Below are positions 1 to 4,836 of a stretch of DNA of 5,447 nt, piece after piece (positions within the stretch are counted from its first letter, which is position 1; each line of letters opens with the position of its first letter). Both the position numbers and the translations under genes were made by a program. This stretch comes from Bacteroidota bacterium (GTDB lineage Bacteria; Bacteroidota; Bacteroidia; Flavobacteriales; Flavobacteriaceae), in assembly GCA_023393485.1 (NCBI GenBank), contig JAEWLD010000033.1, forward strand, positions 1 through 5,447, written 5' to 3'. Under the pieces are notes generated by a model. That model made no database searches and was not told the origin of the DNA. It saw only the letters and a list, made by a program, of their open reading frames with translations.

Positions 1-494
1 CCCGAGCGGTAATTTAATTTTTGTTCACGGCTCGGGTCGATGACATACCGCGTTTCGCTTAATTTCAATCCGCCGATATTGTCTACTATAAACGACGACC
101 GCGGATTGGAATCCGAAACGACAATCCTGACGCGCCGGTTTTTTGCCTTGCCGATTTCGGTGCGGTTGTCGGCAATCGGATGGACTTCGCCACGGCCAGA
201 GGTCAAAATCGCGGAATCGTTAAATCCATTATTTCTGAAAATAGATGCAATTGCATCCGCGCGTTTTTCCGACAACACAGCGTTGTAAGCCAAATCACCA
301 ACATTGTCCGTATGCCCGGCGATGTTGATTGTTGATTTTTCGCGATCGATAGACAGCGAAGCAATAAAGATTTCAAGCTTACCGGTCTGCGAAGGATTTA
401 ACGCAAAAGATCCGGTTTCAAAATAGACTTCCAATTCGCGAACTTGCGCGGTCATTGAAAAGCAAAAGCAAAGAAAGAAAATGAGTTTGTTCAT
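1..494 (-). CDS. OmpA-family peptidoglycan-binding protein, C-terminus off the left edge
   Basis: The frame is open from an ATG at 494 to the window edge (164 codons, no stop), so the gene is 3'-truncated by the window. Residues 1-16 form a signal peptide (short MNK n-region, hydrophobic core LIFFLCFCFSM, likely cleavage near Ala16). An OmpA-like domain follows almost at once, about residues 20-126. Its core matches the family: AGHTDNVG at 59-66, YN at 70-71, LSEKRA at 74-79 and the closing KNRRVRIVV at 118-126. Asp63 and Arg78 have the 15-residue spacing of the pair that binds diaminopimelate in OmpA-like domains, so non-covalent peptidoglycan binding in the periplasm is expected. At least 38 further residues follow the domain, which is unusual because it normally closes the protein. 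The role of this tail is unknown. I see no TAnnTTTG promoter just upstream. The gene lies downstream of icd on the same strand, behind a terminator. Confidence 0.88.
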   Translation of the reverse strand, partial: MNKLIFFLCFCFSMTAQVRELEVYFETGSFALNPSQTGKLEIFIASLSIDREKSTINIAGHTDNVGDLAYNAVLSEKRADAIASIFRNNGFNDSAILTSGRGEVHPIADNRTEIGKAKNRRVRIVVSDSNPRSSFIVDNIGGLKLSETRYVIDPSREQKLNYRS

Positions 495-791
495 AGGTGT
501 AATTTGACGTCCGATTTTAAGACGCGGTCTTTTGCAATAGTTGCCTTACGGTCACCAATGGTTGGAAAATAAAAAAAGGCAGCCAAATTTGACCGCCTTC
601 TTTCCCTTTTATAATTTGAATCCCTTTAACTTATTTAATCTGCTAAAAAATATCTTTTTTTGTTTATTTCTTATCTTTTTCCGGCTCACGTAGCGCTGCC
701 ACGCCATTCAAAAAATCCAGCGAAATAATTCAAAAATCTCATTTTTTAGCGTTGATCAAAGCAGGATAAAATGAATTCCGACAAAACAAAA
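495..791. other. AT-rich intergenic region between icd and the OmpA-family gene
   Basis: I see no convincing gene here. On the minus strand it contains an 8-bp inverted repeat bracketing the icd stop codon (779-786 with 803-810, 16-nt loop, no T-tract after it), and a good intrinsic terminator at 571-599. Between them lies a possible tiny unit: a TTTG at 760-757, an 18-nt spacer, GATTTTTG at 738-731 (one base off the Bacteroidota -7 consensus), and an ATG at 707 opening 32 lysine/arginine-rich codons that stop at 609. This could be a small RNA, a small protein or simply the icd 3' untranslated region. A-rich sequence easily yields basic peptides by chance. No tRNA or known riboswitch pattern was recognised. 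Confidence 0.5.
571..599 (-). terminator. Intrinsic terminator on the minus strand
   Basis: A 24-nt hairpin (576-599) with a 4-nt loop is followed on the minus strand by seven T (577-571) and then ATTTT. Read as minus-strand RNA, the stem is fully paired, with two G-U wobbles. Read as plus-strand RNA, the same two positions become A-C mismatches and the following tract is only cttctttccctttt. The element is therefore oriented to stop transcripts coming from the icd side, about 190 nt past the icd stop, before the OmpA-family gene. Confidence 0.75.
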
Positions 792-2015
792 TCAGGATAA
801 TTTTTTGTCGAGGTTTTCCTTAATTGCCGCCAGGAAATCTTCTGTATTAAGGTAATCCGCCGAGGTCAGTCCTTCAGGCTTGACGAGCATCGCCAAATCC
901 TTGGTCATTTTTCCGCTTTCGACCGTATCGATGCAGACCTGCTCCAAAGTGTTGCAGAAATTGACGAGTTCCCGGTCGTTGTCGAGCTTGCCGCGGTGTT
1001 CGAGCCCTCGCGTCCAGGCAAAAATCGACGCGATCGGGTTGGTCGAGGTCGCTTTGCCTTGCTGGTACTGGCGATAGTGGCGCGTAACTGTCCCGTGCGC
1101 AGCTTCGGCCTCGACGGTTTTTCCGTCTGGCGTAACCAGAACTGAAGTCATCAATCCGAGCGATCCGAATCCCTGCGCAACGGTATCGGACTGCACATCA
1201 CCGTCGTAGTTCTTGCAAGCCCAGACAAATCCGCCGTTCCATTTCATCGCAGACGCGACCATGTCGTCGATCAGCCGGTGTTCGTACGTCATGCCGTTTT
1301 TCTCGAACTCGGCTTTGTAATGCTGGTCGTATACTTCCTGGAAAATATCCTTGAAGCGTCCGTCGTATGCTTTTAATATTGTATTTTTTGTAGACAAATA
1401 AAGCGGCCATTTTTTCGTCAGCGCCATCTGGAACGACGAATGCGCAAATCCGTAGATGCTTTCGTCGGTGTTGTACATTGACATCGCCACGCCGTCGCCT
1501 TTGAAATCGTACACTTTCCACTCGGTTGTTTCACCGGCTTCGTTGGTGAACGACATCGTCAAAGTGCCTTTGCCTTTGATGACTTTGTCGGTTGCTTTGT
1601 ATTGGTCGCCGAAAGCATGGCGTCCGATGACGATCGGCTTGGTCCAGCCCTGAACGTAACGCGGCACGTTGCTCATGATGATCGGTTCGCGGAAAACCGT
1701 TCCGCCGACGATGTTGCGGATCGTTCCATTTGGCGATTTCCACATTTCGGACAGGTTGAATTCCTTGACGCGCGCTTCGTCAGGCGTGATCGTCGCGCAT
1801 TTGATGCCGACGTTGTATTGTTTGATGGCTTCGGCCGCATCAATCGTGATTTGGTCTTTGGTCGCCTCGCGGCTTTCCATGCCGAGGTCGTAGTATTTGA
1901 TATCGAGTTCGAGGTAAGGAAGAATCAATTGGTCTTTGATGAATTTCCAGATGATTCTTGTCATTTCATCGCCATCCAGTTCAACGACCGGATTGGCCAC
2001 TTTAATTTTTGCCAT
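792..2015 (-). CDS. icd: NADP-dependent isocitrate dehydrogenase (eukaryotic-type homodimeric form)
   Basis: Oxidatively decarboxylates isocitrate to 2-oxoglutarate with NADP+ in the TCA cycle; cytosolic. The 407-residue product aligns along its length with the human IDH1/IDH2 type (IDH1 is 414 residues), not with E. coli Icd. Visible substrate and metal residues: Thr75/Thr77 region, SPNGTIRN at 94-101 with Arg100, Arg109, Arg132 in GRHAFGDQY with Tyr139, Lys210, Asp250 (RLIDD), and Asp273/Asp277 in YDGDVQSD. The cofactor loop HGTVTRH at 307-313 has the Arg/His pair typical of NADP+ preference. The frame can be extended 10 codons upstream to a TTG at 2045. That TTG lies inside the predicted -7 promoter element, and the ATG at 2015 gives the family's usual N-terminus, so 2015 is the start. 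The gene follows rplS behind a terminator and is transcribed from its own promoter. Confidence 0.96.
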   Translation of the reverse strand: MAKIKVANPVVELDGDEMTRIIWKFIKDQLILPYLELDIKYYDLGMESREATKDQITIDAAEAIKQYNVGIKCATITPDEARVKEFNLSEMWKSPNGTIRNIVGGTVFREPIIMSNVPRYVQGWTKPIVIGRHAFGDQYKATDKVIKGKGTLTMSFTNEAGETTEWKVYDFKGDGVAMSMYNTDESIYGFAHSSFQMALTKKWPLYLSTKNTILKAYDGRFKDIFQEVYDQHYKAEFEKNGMTYEHRLIDDMVASAMKWNGGFVWACKNYDGDVQSDTVAQGFGSLGLMTSVLVTPDGKTVEAEAAHGTVTRHYRQYQQGKATSTNPIASIFAWTRGLEHRGKLDNDRELVNFCNTLEQVCIDTVESGKMTKDLAMLVKPEGLTSADYLNTEDFLAAIKENLDKKLS

Positions 2016-2042
2016 ATAAGGAAAGGGTTTTAAAATGTCAGG

Positions 2043-2050
2043 CAAAGATA
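2043..2050 (-). promoter_or_regulatory. Predicted icd promoter, -7 element
   Basis: On the minus strand this reads TATCTTTG, an exact TAnnTTTG match to the Bacteroidota housekeeping -7 element. Transcription should begin near 2037, leaving a leader of about 20 nt before the ATG at 2015. The -33 region is weak: there is no TTTG at the right distance, only a TTA about 17 nt upstream. Confidence 0.65.
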
Positions 2051-2163
2051 AGAAAACGTTTGCGTAAGTGAGGTTTCGGTTGGAGTTGTTTTGGCGGCAA
2101 TTGACCGATTTACGGAATTTTCAATTTTCGGATTTCAGAAAATATAATCGGTAATTTTTAGGC

Positions 2164-2194
2164 AAAAAAAATCCCGATACGTTAATATCGGGAT
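2164..2194 (-). terminator. rplS intrinsic terminator
   Basis: A perfect 9-bp stem (2171-2179 with 2186-2194) with a 6-nt loop is followed on the minus strand by a run of seven or eight T (2171-2164). It begins about 20 nt after the rplS stop codon, and it closes the rplS transcript before the icd promoter. Confidence 0.9.
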
Positions 2195-2214
2195 GATTCT
2201 GAAAGTCCAAAAGA

Positions 2215-2565
2215 TTACATTCTCTTGTCTTTGATTTTTGCCTTCTTGCCGGTAAGCTGGCGGAAGTAGAAGATACGGGCACGACGAACGGCGCCTTTCT
2301 TGTTGATTTCGATTTTCTGCAATGCAGGCAAATTGATTGGGAAGATACGCTCAACACCAACTGAACCAGACATTTTACGGATCGTGAAAGTCTCAGTGCT
2401 TCCAGTTCCGCGTCTTTGGATTACAGTTCCTTTAAAGAACTGAGTCCTTGTTTTTTCACCTTCCTTGATTTCGTAATACACAGTGATCGTGTCACCGGCG
2501 CCGAATTCAGGGAAATCTTTCTTCGCGATAAATTCGTCCTGAACGAATTTCATTAAATCTGCCAT
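2215..2565 (-). CDS. rplS: 50S ribosomal protein L19 (bL19)
   Basis: Structural protein of the large ribosomal subunit, located near the interface with the small subunit. The 116-residue product has the family's normal length and signature blocks: PEFGAGDTITVYYEIKEG at about 19-36, the KGTVIQRRGTGSTETFTIRK segment starting near residue 45, GVERIFPINLP at about 70-80 and the basic C-terminal stretch VRRARIFYFRQLTGKKA. The start MADLMKFVQDEF is the usual flavobacterial N-terminus. There is no Shine-Dalgarno site, as is normal in this phylum. The neighbour trmD is the usual operon partner, but here it lies about 280 bp upstream behind a repeat array, and rplS has its own promoter at 2639-2668. 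The predicted leader is about 67 nt, long for this window, and contains a 12-bp palindrome (2582-2593). An autoregulatory leader is possible but not shown. Confidence 0.98.
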   Translation of the reverse strand: MADLMKFVQDEFIAKKDFPEFGAGDTITVYYEIKEGEKTRTQFFKGTVIQRRGTGSTETFTIRKMSGSVGVERIFPINLPALQKIEINKKGAVRRARIFYFRQLTGKKAKIKDKRM

Positions 2566-2638
2566 GATAATGGATTTAAAATGGTTTAAACCAGCGCAAC
2601 ATTCACGGGTATCGTCAGAGGTTGGGCCAATGCGGGGG

Positions 2639-2668
2639 CAAATGTACGTAAAAAGTTAATTAGTGCAA
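2639..2668 (-). promoter_or_regulatory. Predicted rplS promoter (-33 and -7 elements)
   Basis: On the minus strand, TTG (2668-2666), a 19-nt spacer and TACATTTG (2646-2639) match the Bacteroidota housekeeping promoter in both elements and spacing. This is the best promoter in the window, as suits a ribosomal protein gene. The expected transcript start is near 2633. It lies just downstream of the T-rich end of the repeat array, so rplS need not depend on trmD transcription. Confidence 0.8.
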
Positions 2669-2678
2669 GCGATTTTAG

Positions 2679-2846
2679 AAAAAAGATTAAAGACCGCTTC
2701 GCTGAAAGACCGCTTCGCTGAAAGATCGCTTCGCTGAAAGACCACCGCGTTGCAAGACCGCTTCGCTGAAAGAGCTTCGCTGAAGGATTGGATGTCATCT
2801 TTCTTCTTTCAGTGAAACGGTCTTTCTTCTTTCAGCGAAGCGGTCT
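2679..2846 (-). terminator. Possible trmD terminator formed by the repeat array
   Basis: On the minus strand the first repeat unit starts one base into the trmD stop codon (2846-2831). It is complementary to the later, oppositely oriented units. Pairing it with a distal unit such as 2691-2706 or 2707-2722 makes a 16-bp stem, followed by TTTAATCTTTTTTC. That has the form of a long-loop terminator. The loop is long, several units compete for pairing, and the T-tract is interrupted, so confidence is low. Confidence 0.35.
2691..2846. repeat. 16-bp repeat array, six direct and two inverted units
   Basis: The unit is AGACCGCTTCGCTGAA. Direct copies on the plus strand: 2691-2706 and 2707-2722 (exact), 2723-2738 (one change), 2739-2754 (diverged), 2755-2770 (exact) and 2771-2784 (two bases deleted). 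After a 23-bp spacer come two inverted copies, 2808-2823 (two changes) and 2831-2846 (exact). The inverted copies belong to a 23-bp tandem duplication (2798-2820 and 2821-2843) in which each unit is preceded by TCTTTCTTC. The array fills the trmD-rplS gap and overlaps the trmD stop by one base. Most units carry GCGAAGC on one strand, a heptamer known to form an unusually stable single-stranded DNA hairpin. Frames open through the array are repeat-encoded and not credible genes. Confidence 0.9.
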
Positions 2847-3520
2847 TATTCTAATAAATCCGGCCGTCGCGTCTTCGTGTGCTCAAACGCCATGTCTTCC
2901 CGCCATTTATCAATCTTCGCCGCATGTCCGGAAAGCAATACATCCGGAACTTTCCAGCCTTTGTATTCGGCCGGGCGCGTGTAGACCGGCGGCGCCAGCA
3001 GGTTATCCTGGAAGGAATCCGTCAGGGCCGAGGTTTCATCTGAAAGAACGCCCGGAATCAGTCGTATCAAAGCATCCGACAGGACAAGCGCGCCGAGTTC
3101 GCCGCCGCTCAAAACGTAATCGCCAATCGAGATTTCCTTGGTGATAAAATGGTCGCGCACCCGCTGGTCGACACCTTTGTAATGTCCGCACAAAATAATG
3201 ATGTTTTTTAGCGACGACATCCGGTTGGCCATTTGCTGGTTCAACGTGTCGCCGTCGGGCGTCATGTAAATCACCTCGTCGTAATCGCGCTCGCTTTTTA
3301 GTTTGGTGATGCAGTCGTCAATCGGCTGGATCATCATCACCATTCCCGCGCCACCGCCGAATTGGTAATCATCGACGCTTTTTTGTTTGTTCAAAGTGTA
3401 ATCTCGAAGGTTGTGGAAATGTACTTCAACGAGCCCTTTGTCTATTGCGCGTTTTAAGATCGACGCTTCAAAAGGGCTTTTCAGCAATTCGGGCAATACG
3501 GTGATGATGTCTATTCTCAT
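2846..3520 (-). CDS. trmD: tRNA (guanine37-N1)-methyltransferase
   Basis: Transfers a methyl group from S-adenosylmethionine to N1 of G37, next to the anticodon in tRNAs reading CNN codons. This prevents +1 frameshifting; the protein is cytosolic and acts as a dimer. The 224-residue product is full length. The N-terminus [13 protein letters not shown] is canonical and fixes the start at 3520. SPOUT trefoil-knot motifs are intact: FGGGAGMVM at 54-62, [10 protein letters not shown] at 111-120 and [17 protein letters not shown] at 130-146, which form the SAM pocket. Arg153 and Asp168 (in TDSF) correspond to E. coli Arg154 and the catalytic Asp169. YTRPAEYKG (180-188) and VPDVLLSG (191-198) complete the family pattern, and the C-terminal RRPDLLE is typical. 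It is not behind rimM or rpsP: a divergent cytochrome gene lies upstream. A -7 element ends 5 nt before the ATG, so the mRNA is probably leaderless or nearly so. Confidence 0.98.
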   Translation of the reverse strand: MRIDIITVLPELLKSPFEASILKRAIDKGLVEVHFHNLRDYTLNKQKSVDDYQFGGGAGMVMMIQPIDDCITKLKSERDYDEVIYMTPDGDTLNQQMANRMSSLKNIIILCGHYKGVDQRVRDHFITKEISIGDYVLSGGELGALVLSDALIRLIPGVLSDETSALTDSFQDNLLAPPVYTRPAEYKGWKVPDVLLSGHAAKIDKWREDMAFEHTKTRRPDLLE

Positions 3521-3525
3521 GGCCG

Positions 3526-3533
3526 CAAAGTTA
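3526..3533 (-). promoter_or_regulatory. Predicted trmD promoter, -7 element
   Basis: On the minus strand this reads TAACTTTG, an exact TAnnTTTG match, with only CGGCC between it and the ATG at 3520. The predicted transcript start therefore falls on or next to the start codon. There is no good TTG about 19-22 nt further upstream. Confidence 0.6.
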
Positions 3534-3582
3534 GTAAAGTTTTTTTGGGCGTTGTGGCGGCGTTTTGTAGTGATTACTGTGA

Positions 3583-3615
3583 AAACCCCCCAGGTTTTTA
3601 AAACCTGCGGGGTTT
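3583..3615. repeat. 33-bp near-perfect palindrome in the divergent intergenic region
   Basis: Two 16-nt arms (3583-3598 and 3600-3615) flank a single central T (3599). They are complementary at 15 of 16 positions; the exception is C3590 opposite C3608. The arms are G/C-rich at the outside and A/T-rich at the centre. It lies upstream of the predicted start sites of both trmD (minus) and the cytochrome gene (plus), so it cannot terminate either transcript. It may be a dispersed short inverted repeat, an operator-like site or a relic terminator. Its sequence resembles short palindromes I associate with Bacteroidota intergenic regions, but I cannot search for copies. Confidence 0.85.
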
Positions 3616-3647
3616 AGCATGAGCCCGACAATGCGCTCAATAAAGGC

Positions 3648-3681
3648 TTTGCCTGTGTTTTTAGCCGATTCACTATATTTG
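3648..3681 (+). promoter_or_regulatory. Predicted promoter of the diheme cytochrome gene
   Basis: TTTG (3648-3651), a 22-nt spacer and TATATTTG (3674-3681) give both Bacteroidota elements at acceptable spacing. The expected transcript start is near 3688, about 9 nt before the GTG at 3697. It lies inside the longest reading frame, which argues against translation beginning at the ATG at 3619. Confidence 0.7.
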
Positions 3682-3696
3682 GCGAAACTCCAAAAG

Positions 3697-4755
3697 GTGA
3701 AAAAAGTTTTCTTGCTATTATCGGTTATCGTTTTAACCGCTTGCTCCGAAACCGAAACCGGTTACCGGCCAATCCCTGTCTCGGTTGATCTCTCGACCGT
3801 GCCGTACCAAAAGCTATCCGATTATCATTTCTTCACCGGTGATATGAACGATTTGGAACCGTCCATTGGTCTAATACCGTTCAAACCCACCAGCGAACTT
3901 TTTTCAGACTATGCCCGTAAACAGCGGTTTATCTGGCTTCCTGTCGGCACAACTGCAACTTATACAAATGACAATGATATATTGCAACTCCCGGTCGGCG
4001 CGTCGCTGGTTAAGAACTTTTTTTATGACAACGCACAGCCGTCAGGGCAGCGCCGCATTATTGAAACGCGACTGATGATCCGCAAATCAAGCGGATGGAT
4101 TTTTGCCACTTACGTTTGGAATGATGCCCAGACCGAAGCATTTCTTGACATGAACGGCAGTACAACAAGCGTGACCTGGACAGACAACAGCGGTGAGCAT
4201 TCAATAAATTATGGAATCCCGTCCGAAAACAATTGCATCGCCTGCCACGCTTTCGCCGATGAAAATCTTCCCATTGGTATCAAACCGCGCAACCTCAATA
4301 GTGATTATCCGTATGAAGATGGAGCAATGAATCAGCTTTCAAAATTATCTGCAATGGGTTATCTCCAGAATTTGCCTTCTGCAATTACATCGATCGTCAA
4401 TTACAATGACACCGCGCAACCATTGGATCTACGCGTCCGGTCTTATTTTGACATCAATTGTGCACACTGTCATCGCGAAGGCGGCAGCGCAGATTATACA
4501 AATCCGCGATTCCTGTTTGAACTAACGACAGATCCGGCAAATATGGGCGTTTGCGTCGGCGCGCAATTATCACCGCCGGGTATTTCGCACGGACAGATCG
4601 TCAGGCCCGGCAATATCGGCCAGTCGGTTTTATATTATACGATGAACACCAATGACAGCAATTTCAGAATGCCGCGTCTTGGCAGGACGGTTGTCCATAC
4701 TGAAGGCGTCGCGCTGATTGAAGAGTGGATTAATTCGTTGCCGGGGTGTGAATAA
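3697..4755 (+). CDS. Diheme c-type cytochrome lipoprotein, SO2930/HNE_0200-type family
   Basis: Probable envelope electron-transfer lipoprotein; its substrate and partners are unknown. Starting at GTG 3697 the product has 352 residues. It opens with KK, a hydrophobic core and the lipobox LTAC (lipidated Cys16). The frame extends to an ATG at 3619, but those 26 extra residues would bury the signal peptide and lie over the promoter. A conserved N-terminal region (LFSDYARKQRFIWLP at about 68-82, LPVGASLVKNF, IETRLMIR, YVWNDAQTEA) is characteristic of the family. Two CxxCH heme-attachment sites follow: CIACH at 180-184 and CAHCH at 255-259. The C-terminal cytochrome segment ends with FRMPRLGR, where Met325 is a plausible axial ligand, and VHTEGVALIEEWINSLPGC. 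From memory, relatives are often encoded beside a parallel beta-helix protein, which is absent here. SETET after the lipid Cys loosely resembles flavobacterial surface-export signals; this is a weak hint. Confidence 0.87.
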   Translation: MKKVFLLLSVIVLTACSETETGYRPIPVSVDLSTVPYQKLSDYHFFTGDMNDLEPSIGLIPFKPTSELFSDYARKQRFIWLPVGTTATYTNDNDILQLPVGASLVKNFFYDNAQPSGQRRIIETRLMIRKSSGWIFATYVWNDAQTEAFLDMNGSTTSVTWTDNSGEHSINYGIPSENNCIACHAFADENLPIGIKPRNLNSDYPYEDGAMNQLSKLSAMGYLQNLPSAITSIVNYNDTAQPLDLRVRSYFDINCAHCHREGGSADYTNPRFLFELTTDPANMGVCVGAQLSPPGISHGQIVRPGNIGQSVLYYTMNTNDSNFRMPRLGRTVVHTEGVALIEEWINSLPGCE

Positions 4756-4805
4756 AACCTGGCAATAAAAACGCGATAAATGATGCGCCAACACAATTGA
4801 ATCCG

Positions 4806-4813
4806 TAAATTTG
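4806..4813 (+). promoter_or_regulatory. Predicted promoter of the cyclophilin gene, -7 element
   Basis: TAAATTTG matches TAnnTTTG exactly and ends 23 nt before the ATG at 4837. The expected transcript start is near 4820, giving a leader of about 17 nt. No TTG lies at the proper -33 distance. It sits in the 81-bp gap after the cytochrome gene, where I see no clear terminator, so readthrough from the cytochrome gene is possible. Confidence 0.55.
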
Positions 4814-4836
4814 CGGTTCAATTCAAAACCTCTCAA

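Noticed and set aside
40..288. 82-codon plus-strand frame at the left edge
   Set aside because: It is the antisense shadow of the OmpA-family gene, which has a signal peptide and intact domain motifs.
779..810. 8-bp inverted repeat around the icd stop as the icd terminator
   Set aside because: The stem is A/T-rich with a 16-nt loop and is followed by GGAATTC rather than a T-tract; the hairpin at 571-599 is a far better candidate.
1602..2033. 143-codon plus-strand frame antisense to icd
   Set aside because: It mirrors icd codon structure in the opposite strand; no promoter or family features, while icd is certain.
2016..2045. Ten-codon N-terminal extension of icd beginning at TTG 2045
   Set aside because: The TTG lies within the -7 promoter element, so it would be upstream of the transcript start, and the family begins at the internal ATG.
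2586..2798. 70-codon minus-strand frame through the repeat array and rplS leader
   Set aside because: Its sequence is the repeat translated (FQRSGL and similar recurring), it runs over the rplS promoter and leader, and its start lies in the array spacer.
2691..2846. CRISPR array
   Set aside because: Units of 16 bp are mostly directly abutting with no unique spacers of constant length, two are inverted, and no cas genes are present.
2788..3144. 118-codon plus-strand frame beginning in the repeat spacer
   Set aside because: It is antisense to trmD, has no recognisable domain, and its start falls in repeat sequence; trmD is full length with intact motifs.
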